Shown here in pieces: positions 1 to 6,858 of a DNA stretch of 24,250 bases. A program made the position numbers and the translations under genes. A model generated the notes under the pieces. The model did not search any database. It was given only the letters and a program-made list of their open reading frames with translations, and was not told where the DNA came from. Location of the stretch: the NCBI GenBank assembly GCA_002328485.1, contig DCUF01000072.1, positions 1-24,250 on the forward strand, read 5' to 3'. Each line of letters begins with the position of its first letter. The stretch's first letter is position 1. This stretch comes from Deltaproteobacteria bacterium UBA2221. GTDB taxonomy: Bacteria; Desulfobacterota; Syntrophorhabdia; Syntrophorhabdales; WCHB1-27.

Positions 1-651
1 TTCAACTCCATCTTCCAGGTCCTCTTCTTTTCTGTCTACGCCTACATCTTCATTACCGTACTGCCGCCAACGATAGGCCTCGAGGGGATTGTTGTCAATA
101 TCACTATTGGTCAAATTGCGGAGAGTGTCTTTATTTACCTCGGCATTCCGTTCATTGCCGGGGTCGTAACCCGGTTCGTTCTCATAAAGGTTAAGGATAA
201 GAAGTGGTATCACGAGAAATTCATTCCGAAGATCAGCCCTGTCACCCTGATCGCCCTGCTCTTCACTATTCTGGTCATGTTCTCCCTTAAAGGCGAGTAC
301 ATCGTGAAAATCCCCTTAGACGTGGTCCGAATTGCCGTTCCGCTTCTCATCTACTTCATTGTCATGTTCCTTGTTTCCTTCTGGATGAGCGCCAAGGTGG
401 GAGCCCATTACGGTCAAGCGGCTACCCTCTCTTTCACGGCTGCCTCCAACAACTTCGAACTCGCCATAGCCGTAGCCGTCGCTGTTTTTGGCATCAACTC
501 CGGGGCCGCCTTCGCTGCCGTTATTGGGCCTCTCGTTGAGGTGCCCGTTCTGATCAATCTGGTTCATCTATCTCTCTGGTTCAAACGGAAGTACTTCCCT
601 CATGCAAAGGAAACACCGGTGGGTGTGTGTTACTACACGTGTAGGCAATAG
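1..651 (+). CDS. acr3: Acr3-family arsenite efflux transporter, C-terminal part (5' end outside window)
   Basis: The frame is open from base 1, so the N-terminal half lies outside the window; 216 codons remain before the TAG. The visible part is a chain of hydrophobic segments ending in the family-typical stretch GQAATLSFTAASNNFELAIAVAVAVFG and then GPLVEVPVLINLV, which belong to the last helices of Acr3 (bile-acid/arsenite/riboflavin transporter superfamily). Acr3 exports arsenite across the inner membrane using the proton-motive force. The C-terminal tail is short and carries two cysteines (VCYYTC). Its neighbour is an ArsR gene with its own promoter, so acr3 is probably the end of an upstream transcription unit. 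The family call is confident; substrate choice (arsenite only, or also antimonite) cannot be read from this part. Confidence 0.93.
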   Translation, partial: FNSIFQVLFFSVYAYIFITVLPPTIGLEGIVVNITIGQIAESVFIYLGIPFIAGVVTRFVLIKVKDKKWYHEKFIPKISPVTLIALLFTILVMFSLKGEYIVKIPLDVVRIAVPLLIYFIVMFLVSFWMSAKVGAHYGQAATLSFTAASNNFELAIAVAVAVFGINSGAAFAAVIGPLVEVPVLINLVHLSLWFKRKYFPHAKETPVGVCYYTCRQ

Positions 652-752
652 CAGCACTGAGGCGGCTTCACGGTCTGGTCGGGGGATCCTGATACCCTCA
701 CCATAGATGCCCGCCGCTTCCCCCTCCCTGTTGCGGATCCCATGATATCCCC

Positions 753-781
753 TTGACTTATCTTTCGCTTGTTGGTATAGT
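753..781 (+). promoter_or_regulatory. Sigma-70-type promoter of the arsR-permease unit
   Basis: TTGACT at 753-758 and TATAGT at 776-781 are separated by exactly 17 bp and lie just upstream of the ArsR gene at 808. The transcript would start near 788, with the ribosome site GGAGG at 797-801. The -10 element lies inside a perfect inverted repeat (767-792), as expected for a repressor-controlled promoter. Confidence 0.8.
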
Positions 782-792
782 TGCCAACAAGC
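767..792. promoter_or_regulatory. Probable ArsR operator (9-bp inverted repeat over the -10 box)
   Basis: Arms GCTTGTTGG (767-775) and CCAACAAGC (784-792) are perfect reverse complements around an 8-bp spacer that contains the -10 hexamer. Position and symmetry fit binding by a homodimeric ArsR protein that blocks RNA polymerase; the adjacent ArsR gene is the obvious candidate for autoregulation. Binding itself is inferred. Confidence 0.75.
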
Positions 793-807
793 CATTGGAG
801 GCCTTTC

Positions 808-1128
808 ATGATTACTTTTGAAGAAGCGGAGATCAGGAGCAGGATCATCAAGGCCATGGCGCACCCCGTCCGCCTCATGGCCATCGATTTATTGAAAGAG
901 GGGGAGAAGTCCTTCTCGTCATTAAACGACATGTTTGATCTCGACAAGTCAACCGTCTCCAAACATCTTCTCGTTTTAAAAGAAGCCGGGATCCTCTCGT
1001 CCAGGAAGGAGGGTGCAGATATGATATACCGGCTTGAGGTTCCGTGTGTGACCGATTTTTTCGGCTGCGTTACTGCGGTCATAGAGAGCAACGTTAAACG
1101 ACAGCAAGTTTGTCTGTGCAAACGGTAA
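808..1128 (+). CDS. arsR: ArsR-family winged-helix repressor
   Basis: A 106-residue protein with the ArsR/SmtB fold: an N-terminal helix (IIKAMAHPVRLMAIDLL), the recognition region LDKSTVSKHLLVLKEAGILSSRKEGADMIYRL, and a C-terminal tail. The ATG at 808 is chosen over an in-frame TTG at 781 because GGAGG (797-801) precedes it at suitable spacing and 781 lies inside the promoter. Typical ArsR proteins have CVC near the metal-sensing helix; here the cysteines are in the C-terminal third instead (VPC, FGC, then CLC at the extreme end). This resembles atypical metalloid sensors with displaced thiols. It is the first gene of a unit continuing into the permease 18 bp downstream and probably regulates it and itself. 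The inducer, presumably As(III), is inferred. Confidence 0.9.
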   Translation: MITFEEAEIRSRIIKAMAHPVRLMAIDLLKEGEKSFSSLNDMFDLDKSTVSKHLLVLKEAGILSSRKEGADMIYRLEVPCVTDFFGCVTAVIESNVKRQQVCLCKR

Positions 1129-1146
1129 ATTAGGGAGAGGTTGGTT

Positions 1147-2445
1147 ATGAAGGATCGCTACAAATTACTGCTTGTCCTCGCCATTTTCGCTCTGGCCTAT
1201 TTCATCCCCTTTGAAGCGGGCCGTGTCCAAAGCGCTATTCTGGAGGCTTTTTACATGCTCCAGGATTACGCCCAGAAGCATGTCCTTCTGTGTCTCGTAC
1301 CTGCGTTCTTCATAGCCGGCGCGATCACGGTCTTCATATCGCAGGCATCAGTTATGAAGTACCTCGGCCCTCTAGCAAACAAGTTCGTGTCCTACTCGGT
1401 CGCTTCTTGTTCGGGCACGATACTTGCCGTTTGCTCCTGTACGGTTCTTCCCCTCTTTGCGGGGATCTACCGCATGGGTGCAGGTATTGGGCCTGCCACC
1501 GCCTTCCTGTATTCAGGGCCCGCCATAAACATCCTTGCCATTGTGTTATCGGCCAAAGTCCTCGGCTGGCAGATAGGCGTTGCGAGGGCTGTCGGCTCCG
1601 TGGCCTTCGCCTGGGTCATAGGACTTTTGATGGCCTTCATATTCCGCGATGACGAGCTTGAAAAGAAGAAGGTACAGATGGCATGTATGCCGGATGAAGA
1701 ACCGGCGCTCAAGCTGTGGCAACAGGCGACATACGTCGCTTCCATGATCGGGGTGCTCGTCTTTGCCAACTGGGCAAAACCGCAAGCGGACGAGGGGCTC
1801 TGGCATGCAATCTATGCGGCAAAATGGTACGTCACGGGCGCCTTTGGTCTCCTCTTCACCTATACGTTTGTGAAGTGGCTGAAAGCAAAGACGTGGTTAT
1901 CAATCATAGGCGTGATTTGTGTCGCACTCCTCGCCTTTCTCTTCCCGCAGTTTCCGTTGCTCTCCTTTGGCGCAGGAATAGCCTTTCTCGTATACGCTGG
2001 AAAAACATCGTCGGAGGAGACGAAAACCTGGGTCGATTCTACCTGGACCTTTACCCTCATGATCCTGCCCCTCCTCTTCGGTGGTGTTCTCATCGCAGGA
2101 TTCTTGTTAGGCATGCCGGGCGGTGACAACGGCATCATCCCGAATGCCTGGATAGCCAGGCTCGTGGGCGGCAATTCGGTATGGGCTAACCTGCTCGCCT
2201 CCCTTGTAGGCGCCCTCATGTACTTCGCAACCCTCACGGAGGTGCCGATCGTGCAGGGCCTGCTCGGATCGGGGATGGGAAAGGGGCCTGCCCTCGCCCT
2301 TCTCCTTGCGGGACCTGCCCTGTCGTTGCCGAACATGATCGTTATACGGAGCATTCTCGGGACAAAAAAGGCTTTGGTATTCTTCGGGTTAGTAGTAGCC
2401 CTCTCGACGGTGGTGGGGGTTGTGTTTGGATGGATCGTGGGATAA
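1147..2445 (+). CDS. PF03773-type permease (ArsP / SO_0444-like metal or organometal exporter)
   Basis: A polytopic membrane protein of 432 residues. The two hallmark membrane-embedded motifs of the permease family that includes ArsP and SO_0444-type transporters are visible: SCSGTILAVCSCTVLPLFAGIYRMGAGIG followed by TAFLYSGPAINI in the first half, and TEVPIVQGLLGSGMGKGPALALLLAGPALSLPNMIVI in the second half. A hydrophilic loop (about 170-190) contains EEKK-like charged residues and one Cys. The cysteines in CSC are the likely soft-metal ligands. The start at ATG 1147 is preferred to TTG 1141 because GGGAGAGG lies just upstream. It follows the ArsR gene, so it is probably arsenic-induced. Substrate could be trivalent organoarsenical, arsenite or another thiophilic metal; the sequence alone does not decide. 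Confidence 0.87.
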   Translation: MKDRYKLLLVLAIFALAYFIPFEAGRVQSAILEAFYMLQDYAQKHVLLCLVPAFFIAGAITVFISQASVMKYLGPLANKFVSYSVASCSGTILAVCSCTVLPLFAGIYRMGAGIGPATAFLYSGPAINILAIVLSAKVLGWQIGVARAVGSVAFAWVIGLLMAFIFRDDELEKKKVQMACMPDEEPALKLWQQATYVASMIGVLVFANWAKPQADEGLWHAIYAAKWYVTGAFGLLFTYTFVKWLKAKTWLSIIGVICVALLAFLFPQFPLLSFGAGIAFLVYAGKTSSEETKTWVDSTWTFTLMILPLLFGGVLIAGFLLGMPGGDNGIIPNAWIARLVGGNSVWANLLASLVGALMYFATLTEVPIVQGLLGSGMGKGPALALLLAGPALSLPNMIVIRSILGTKKALVFFGLVVALSTVVGVVFGWIVG

Positions 2446-2551
2446 CGGAACGGCAGGAGAAATCTGATCCCGAGATGGTGAAAGATCTCATTGTAAAGCC
2501 GCAAAACGCGAATTGAAATAGCGACAATAACCCTTCAAAGGAGGTATGACA

Positions 2552-2782
2552 ATGAAGATTCAGATTTTAGGTACCGGCTGTGCAAAGTGTTTGAAACTGA
2601 CCCACAACGCCGAGGAGGCGGTTAAGGAGTCGGGTGTCGCCGCCGAGATTGAAAAAGTTACAGACATCAACAAGATCATGGATTACGGCGTGATGATGAC
2701 GCCGGGCCTCGCGATCGACGGCGTGGTGAAAAGCGTGGGCAAAGTCCTTTCGGTTGACGACATAAAGAAGCTGCTCGGATAG
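2552..2782 (+). CDS. Mini-thioredoxin (TM0996/MTH895-type redox-active disulfide protein)
   Basis: A 76-residue thioredoxin-fold protein beginning MKIQILGTGCAKCLKL, with the CxxC redox motif as CAKC near residue 10, and the cis-proline region MMTPGLAIDGVVKSVGKV. It matches the small thioredoxins often found beside ArsP/permease genes in anaerobes. The ATG at 2552 is chosen because AAAGGAGG (2537-2544) lies 7 nt upstream, whereas the in-frame ATG at 2546 is only 1 nt from it. It has no signal peptide, so it acts in the cytoplasm. Its position directly after the permease and before a Cys-rich DGC protein suggests it passes electrons or thiol-bound metal(loid) to one of them; that role is inference. 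Confidence 0.9.
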   Translation: MKIQILGTGCAKCLKLTHNAEEAVKESGVAAEIEKVTDINKIMDYGVMMTPGLAIDGVVKSVGKVLSVDDIKKLLG

Positions 2783-2805
2783 AAAACCATTTTCAGGAGG
2801 GTATG

Positions 2806-3210
2806 ATGTCGGAAAAGATCGATGCATGCTGTGCGGACGAAAGACAGGACAGTACGTGTTGTGCGGAGGGTGCCAAAACACTGGTGTTGGCCTGTGCAGG
2901 AGGCTCAAACGTGGGCCAGGTGGCCAATAACGTCATGCTCGGGGTTGACAGACAGGGGTACGGAAACGCCTACTGCCTCGCGGGCGTGGGCGCTGCTTTG
3001 TCCGGCTTTATCGAGAGTGCAAAGGCCGGGCGCACCATCCTCATTGACGGCTGCCCCGTTGCCTGCGGCAAAAAGGCCTTTGAGAAGTATGGCATAGAGC
3101 CTGCAAAGTATTTCGTGGTAACGGAACTGGGGATCACGAAAAACCATGATTTCTCTCAACTCGAGCAAGAGACTCAAGCAGCCATGGATTCCATCGTTTC
3201 GAAGCTGTAA
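2806..3210 (+). CDS. DGC-domain putative zinc/metal-binding protein with Cys-rich N-terminus
   Basis: A protein of about 134 residues. The first 25 residues carry two Cys-Cys pairs (ACCADE, STCCAE). The remainder has the pattern of the DGC domain (PF08859): LACAGGSNVGQVANNV, then YCLAGVGA, then the namesake DGCPVACGKKAFE and an ending with VVTELGITKNHDF. The family is described as putative zinc-binding and is common beside thioredoxin and permease genes in anaerobes; no enzymatic role is firmly known. ATGs at 2803 and 2806 are both possible; AGGAGG (2795-2800) is better spaced for 2806. It follows the mini-thioredoxin by 23 bp, so the two are probably cotranscribed. A thiol-metal carrier role is inferred from the cysteines. 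Confidence 0.85.
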   Translation: MSEKIDACCADERQDSTCCAEGAKTLVLACAGGSNVGQVANNVMLGVDRQGYGNAYCLAGVGAALSGFIESAKAGRTILIDGCPVACGKKAFEKYGIEPAKYFVVTELGITKNHDFSQLEQETQAAMDSIVSKL

Positions 3211-3284
3211 CGGTCCGGGTGGAAGAAGGGGCCTAGCATATTTGATTGGGTGACCAGAAGGGATCATTGGGAGGACAGGGAGTG

Positions 3285-4271
3285 ATGAACACGATTCAGG
3301 TGTTCGAAGAGGAGGACAAAAGACACACCGGCCTGCTCAGGATCTGGGCAGCAGCGCGTTCGAGGAGGTATGTCACAAATATCCTCCTCGCCTTCGTTGC
3401 CGTCGGCCTTGAGGTCTACTACAGCATCTGCGGGGGCGCCTGCTCTTATCTCAGGGGTGATCTGATCGGCATTCCCCTGCAATATGTGGGCCTGGCGTTC
3501 ATGGCGTGCGCCGTTCTGCTGAGTCTGTTCAAGACTGATCGCCTGCTCCTGGCACTTTTCTCCGCCGGGGTCGGGGTTGAGGCCTATCTCGTGGGCTTTC
3601 AGGTCTGGCACAACACCTACTGCCCCTACTGTCTCGCTTTCGGAGGCATCGTCATGATGCTCTTTCTTTTGAATTTTGATCGCACAAGAAAATGGATAGC
3701 CATTATTTCCATGGCTCTCGCCCTCATACTGTTCCCTCTCTTCTTCGAAGGGTCCCTCACCCCTTCCTATGCAGCGGAGACCTCGATCTCTGTCCCCGTA
3801 TTCGGGCAGGGCAAGGTGAGCGTCCGGATCTACTCAGACTACTTCTGCCCGCCCTGCCGGGCTATGGAGCCAGAGGTCGAGCCCATTCTCCTGGATCTTC
3901 TGAAAAATAAGAAAATAAATCTCACCTTCGTCGACACGCCTTTTTATCGCTATTCTTCCCTTTACGCCAGATATTATCTTTACGCCGTTAATGAAAAAAG
4001 GGAGATCCGGCATGCCCTTGCGGTACGGAATGTTCTCATGGACGGGGCAAACAAGAATATCGCGGAACCAGCACAGATCGAAAGACTACTCGCGGATAAG
4101 TGTATCAAGATACAACCCTTTGATCCGCAGTCGGTTTTCGAACTGTACGGCAAGGCATTAAAAGACGATGATGTGAAGGCAACACCAACCTGCGTCGTGG
4201 AACGAGATGGGAAGAAGGAAAAGGCTACCGGCAAGTTCGGCATCATAAGGTTGCTGAAAAGCCTGAAGTGA
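3285..4271 (+). CDS. VKOR-DsbA fusion: disulfide-generating membrane oxidoreductase
   Basis: A 328-residue protein in two parts. Residues ~25-170 form four or five membrane helices of a bacterial vitamin K epoxide reductase homologue: the loop cysteine pair is in YYSICGGACSYLRG and the quinone-proximal CxxC is CPYC in HNTYCPYCLAFGG. Residues ~185-328 form a periplasmic thioredoxin/DsbA domain with CPPC in YSDYFCPPCRAMEPEVEP and the cis-proline loop KATPTCVVER. Such fusions oxidise substrate thiols via the Trx domain and pass electrons to quinone. The ATG at 3285 has GGGAGG 10 nt upstream; the longer frame from TTG 3246 has no plausible ribosome site. The gene is followed by a secreted thioredoxin and a CcdA-like protein, giving both an oxidising and a reducing branch in one cluster. 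Confidence 0.9.
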   Translation: MNTIQVFEEEDKRHTGLLRIWAAARSRRYVTNILLAFVAVGLEVYYSICGGACSYLRGDLIGIPLQYVGLAFMACAVLLSLFKTDRLLLALFSAGVGVEAYLVGFQVWHNTYCPYCLAFGGIVMMLFLLNFDRTRKWIAIISMALALILFPLFFEGSLTPSYAAETSISVPVFGQGKVSVRIYSDYFCPPCRAMEPEVEPILLDLLKNKKINLTFVDTPFYRYSSLYARYYLYAVNEKREIRHALAVRNVLMDGANKNIAEPAQIERLLADKCIKIQPFDPQSVFELYGKALKDDDVKATPTCVVERDGKKEKATGKFGIIRLLKSLK

Positions 4272-4393
4272 GACCCCTCCGGGAAGGCCCAGAAGGAATC
4301 ATCGTGAGAAAAAACTCGGTAGCAATGCGTCCCTTTCGAAGGCAACCCGTCACGGAGGGGCGTTCGAATGCAATAATGAATAGGAGAGCATAC

Positions 4394-4840
4394 ATGCAAA
4401 GAAGCAGTAACATACGAAGCATCGCCTGCGCCGCAGTACTTATCGCCTTTCTCTCCATTTTGTTTGCTGCGGGGGGCGCAGGTGCTGCCTCATCATCAGC
4501 CAAGGCTACCCCCGTCAGACCACCCTCGAAACCTGTATCCCGGAGTCTCCCCCTCCTGGTCGATGTAGGAGCAGACAAGTGTATACCGTGTATCGCGATG
4601 GCACCGATTCTGGAGGAGTTGAAGAAGGAGTATGCAGGTGTTCTCACGGTCAAGTTTATCGACGCGTGGAAGAACCCGGAAGAGGCCAAAAAGTACCGCG
4701 TCAGGGGAATACCTACCCAGATCTTCTATAATGCATCAGGAATGGAACTGCGCCGGCATTTTGGGTTCATATCGAAAGAAGAAATTCTCCGAACCTTCGA
4801 AGACCTTGGGATACTGCTCAAGAAGCCTTCCAAGAAATAG
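4394..4840 (+). CDS. Exported thioredoxin-family protein (CIPC motif)
   Basis: A 148-residue protein. The N-terminus has basic residues, a hydrophobic core (ACAAVLIAFLSILFAAGG) and an AGA-type cleavage region near residue 30, i.e. a signal peptide or membrane anchor, followed by a Pro/Ser/Lys linker. The thioredoxin domain starts near residue 48 (LLVDVGADKCIPCIAMAPILEELKKEY), with the redox pair at Cys63 and Cys66, and the cis-proline in VRGIPTQIFYNASG. The ATG at 4394 is chosen because AGGAGAG (4382-4388) is 5 nt upstream and the signal peptide then begins normally; longer in-frame starts reach back to 4268 inside the previous gene. The next gene is a CcdA-like membrane electron carrier, so this protein is probably its periplasmic partner. 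Confidence 0.88.
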   Translation: MQRSSNIRSIACAAVLIAFLSILFAAGGAGAASSSAKATPVRPPSKPVSRSLPLLVDVGADKCIPCIAMAPILEELKKEYAGVLTVKFIDAWKNPEEAKKYRVRGIPTQIFYNASGMELRRHFGFISKEEILRTFEDLGILLKKPSKK

Positions 4841-4869
4841 TGCAATTCGGGCCAGGAGACCTATCTGAC

Positions 4870-5568
4870 ATGATAGAGAAACTTTTCATGCTGTTGAACG
4901 ACGCGGTTCAGGGCAGCCCGCTCCTTGCGATAGGAGGTTCGTTCCTTTGGGGGATTTTGAGTATTATTCTGAGCCCGTGCCACCTCTCAAGCATTCCCTT
5001 GATCGTCGGTTTTGTCGACGAGCAGGGGAGAATATCGACAAAACGGGCTTTCGCCGTCTCGACCCTTTTCGCCGTAGGCATTCTTGTCTCGATCGCCCTT
5101 GTAGGTCTCATAACCTCAACGGCAGGGCGTATGATGGGCGACGTGGGGGCATATGGAAATTATCTTGTGGCGGGTGTTTTCTTTCTTGTAGGCCTTCATC
5201 TCATTGGCCTTATTCCCACGCCATGGTCGGGGCCTTCGAACATCCGGATGCAACGCAAAGGGCTGATGGCCGCATTCGTACTGGGGTTGGTTTTTGGCAT
5301 TGCCCTCGGACCCTGCACCTTTGCCTACATGGCGCCGATACTCTCAATTACGTTCTCTCTGGCAGGAGTCAGCATCCTCTACGGCTTTCTGTTACTCCTC
5401 ATGTACGGCATCGGTCACTGCTCGGTCATAGTCTTGGCCGGAACCTTCACTGAGGTCGTTCAGCACTACCTGAACTGGAATGAGCGATCGGCTGGTGTGA
5501 CCGTCGTCAAGGTTGTGTGCGGAATCCTCGTGATCTTGGGTGGAATCTACATGGTCTACAAAACATAA
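4870..5568 (+). CDS. ccdA: CcdA/DsbD-type transmembrane thiol electron carrier
   Basis: A 232-residue polytopic protein of the cytochrome c biogenesis/DsbD membrane-domain family. The two signature half-repeats are seen: LSPCHLSSIPLIVGF in the first and LGPCTFAYMAPILSITFSLAG in the second, each with the conserved Cys beside proline that shuttles electrons from cytoplasmic thioredoxin to the periplasm. About six hydrophobic helices are present. An in-frame GTG at 4840 overlaps the stop of the thioredoxin gene; the ATG at 4870 with AGGAG at 4854-4858 is preferred, but the longer form is possible. The tight link to the exported thioredoxin implies a reducing relay. It could serve cytochrome c maturation, but no other cytochrome c genes are nearby. 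Confidence 0.88.
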   Translation: MIEKLFMLLNDAVQGSPLLAIGGSFLWGILSIILSPCHLSSIPLIVGFVDEQGRISTKRAFAVSTLFAVGILVSIALVGLITSTAGRMMGDVGAYGNYLVAGVFFLVGLHLIGLIPTPWSGPSNIRMQRKGLMAAFVLGLVFGIALGPCTFAYMAPILSITFSLAGVSILYGFLLLLMYGIGHCSVIVLAGTFTEVVQHYLNWNERSAGVTVVKVVCGILVILGGIYMVYKT

Positions 5569-5740
5569 CGGGGGGCGCACCATTTGCAGCGGGAGCGAGC
5601 CCCTTATGTCGTGGCTGCGGGAAGCCCCTGATGCGGTAGGCGTTAAAAGTGAGGAAGCCCTTTCAAAATCTGCTAAGAACAGTCAAGAGGCAACCGTGGG
5701 TCTTTCATTCGACCTTATGATAGGCACAAAACAATCATAA
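5569..5740. other. 172-bp stretch of unknown nature between ccdA and the Met-rich gene
   Basis: An open frame (5540-5740, 66 codons on +) crosses this stretch, but it starts inside ccdA and lacks a ribosome site and recognisable protein features. The DNA is unlike coding sequence; GC-rich self-complementary words occur near its start (GCAGC near 5585 pairing with GCTGC near 5616). I could not assign it; a structured RNA leader or the remnant of a mobile element is possible. Confidence 0.3.
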
Positions 5741-5752
5741 AAGGAGGATGGT

Positions 5753-5992
5753 ATGGGATCAGTGGAGGAACTGAAGGACCGGTTCAACAAACTGACTGAC
5801 GAGGAAAAACTTGCATTTTTGAAGTCGGTGATGCCCTCATTCTGTGAAATCTTCGCCAAGAATCCCGAAAAGATGATGTCTGAGATGATGCCCATGTGCA
5901 GGGAGATGACGAGGTCGTGTAATATGGACATGCAGGGTATGATGAAAAGGATGGGTATGGGCGGCGCTCCAATGGGTTCAAACAAGCACTGA
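5753..5992 (+). CDS. Small Met-rich protein of unknown function
   Basis: A 79-residue protein with a very good ribosome site (AAGGAGG at 5741-5747, 5 nt before ATG). The first half is a charged amphipathic helix-like region (VEELKDRFNKLTDEEKLAFLK). The second half is extremely methionine-rich (MMSEMMPMCREM, then CNMDMQGMMKRMGMGG) with three cysteines in total. There is no signal peptide. Methionine and cysteine thioether/thiol clusters of this kind bind soft metals such as Cu(I), Ag(I) or Hg(II) in known proteins, so a cytoplasmic soft-metal carrier or sponge is a reasonable guess. It stands 16 bp before the UxxC selenoprotein gene and is probably cotranscribed with it. I do not recognise a named family. 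Confidence 0.8.
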   Translation: MGSVEELKDRFNKLTDEEKLAFLKSVMPSFCEIFAKNPEKMMSEMMPMCREMTRSCNMDMQGMMKRMGMGGAPMGSNKH

Positions 5993-6008
5993 AGAGAAGA
6001 GGTTCACC

Positions 6009-6254
6009 ATGGACGATAAAATCATCATTTACGGCACGGACGCCTGACCCTTCTGTAATCAGGCTCGGGCAGCCTATGGAGACAGGGCGATCTACATCAA
6101 TGTGGAGAACGATCGCGAGAAGATGAAAGAGATGCTTGCCTACTCCGGGGGTAAAACCCAGGTCCCGGTCATCGTGGATGGTGACCGGGTGACAGTCGGT
6201 TTCATGGGCGACGTCTCCTTGCGAGGCGGCATCCCGATCATGGGAGGTACCTGA
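6009..6254 (+). CDS. Glutaredoxin-like selenoprotein with UxxC motif (in-frame UGA at 6045)
   Basis: Reading from ATG 6009 gives MDDKIIIYGTDA, an in-frame TGA at 6045-6047 (residue 13), then PFCNQARAAY. If TGA is read as selenocysteine, the motif U-P-F-C sits exactly where glutaredoxins have C-P-Y-C. The frame continues: INVENDREKMKEMLAYSGG, the cis-proline strand TQVPVIVDG, and an end at GGT with TGA 6252-6254, 81 residues in total. This fits the family I know as Uxx-star glutaredoxin-like (seleno)proteins. A hairpin with 5-bp arms (6061-6065 and 6071-6075) and loop CGGGC follows the UGA at the distance expected of a bacterial SECIS. A conventional ORF finder misses this gene. The likely job is a thiol/selenol redox or metal-transfer reaction in the cytoplasm; its partner is unknown. 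Confidence 0.88.
6061..6075 (+). promoter_or_regulatory. Candidate bacterial SECIS hairpin of the UxxC selenoprotein
   Basis: Arms AGGCT (6061-6065) and AGCCT (6071-6075) enclose the loop CGGGC, with G in the second loop position. The loop begins 18 nt after the UGA at 6045-6047. Spacing, stem length and loop G agree with the bacterial SECIS rule for SelB recognition. Confidence 0.65.
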
Positions 6255-6445
6255 TCACTGAAATAGGTTCCTCGTCGAGGGACCGCCTGAACAAAAAGAT
6301 TGTGGAAGGCATCCGTGACCAGGATACAGGGGTCCGTCAGCATCGCCCCAGGCATGCCCTACAACACAAGGACGTTGACGATAGGTCAGTTGCGGGCCTG
6401 CGAAGTAACGCAGGAGCGATAGCAAGAAAACCAAGGAGGATATGC

Positions 6446-6745
6446 ATGTTAACGGTAAGCGAAAAAGCAGCAGAGATGTTAAAGAACTTGGTAGAGAAAC
6501 AACAGGGACCGGGTGCTGTCAGACTCCTCTTGCAGCCCGGTTGAGGAGGGCCCAAGCTGGGCATGGCTCTGGACGAGCCCCGTGACAACGACCTCACCTT
6601 TATCGATCAAGGGATCACCTTTGCCATTGAAAAGAAGGTGTTCGACGAAGTAAGGCCCATTCGCATCGATTACGTCGAATCTCCTACGGGTTCTGGTTTT
6701 CAGCTTAAATCGAGCCTCCCCTCAAGTGGAGGATGTTGTTCCTAA
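6446..6745 (+). CDS. HesB/IscA-like selenoprotein (in-frame UGA at 6542)
   Basis: ATG 6446, preceded by AAGGAGGA (6433-6440), opens a 99-codon frame: MLTVSEKAAEMLKNLVEKQQGPGAVRLLLQPG, in-frame TGA at 6542-6544 (residue 33), then GGPKLGMALDEPRDNDLTFIDQGITFAIEKKVFDEVRPIRIDYVES and an end at SSGGCCS. This is the A-type carrier fold (HesB/IscA): the UGA replaces the first conserved Cys of the family, and the C-terminal CC replaces the usual CGC. Selenocysteine variants of HesB are known. A 5-bp hairpin follows the UGA at suitable distance. A start at the internal ATG 6563 would delete the N-terminal third and has no ribosome site. Role: iron-sulfur or soft-metal binding through Sec/Cys; the precise target is unknown. 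Confidence 0.88.
6565..6579 (+). promoter_or_regulatory. Candidate SECIS hairpin of the HesB-like selenoprotein
   Basis: Arms GGCTC (6565-6569) and GAGCC (6575-6579) enclose the loop TGGAC, with G in the second position. The loop starts 25 nt after the UGA at 6542-6544, inside the range accepted for bacterial SECIS elements. A nearer hairpin (GCCC/GGGC at 6550-6562) is too close to the UGA. Confidence 0.6.
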
Positions 6746-6858
6746 ACTCAGGGAAAGGCTTCTCGCACGGATCAGCCGATGTGGATGGTCTTCGAGGACA
6801 TTCTCCCAGAAATATCCGCATCGGTAACCTTTGCTTACATCGGCAGGCCTCTCGCGTA

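Noticed and set aside
5569..5580. Reverse complement resembling the GTGCG start of group II introns
   Set aside because: No reverse transcriptase, domain V hairpin or intron boundary is visible on either strand; a short chance match.
5540..5740. 66-codon open frame on + after ccdA
   Set aside because: It begins inside ccdA, lacks a ribosome site and shows no protein-like pattern; listed only as an unassigned stretch.
6302..6544. An 80-codon open frame ending at the UGA of the HesB-like gene, and a separate 60-codon frame starting at 6563
   Set aside because: They are the two halves of one selenoprotein frame split at UGA; the family homology runs across the UGA and the ribosome site lies at 6433-6440.
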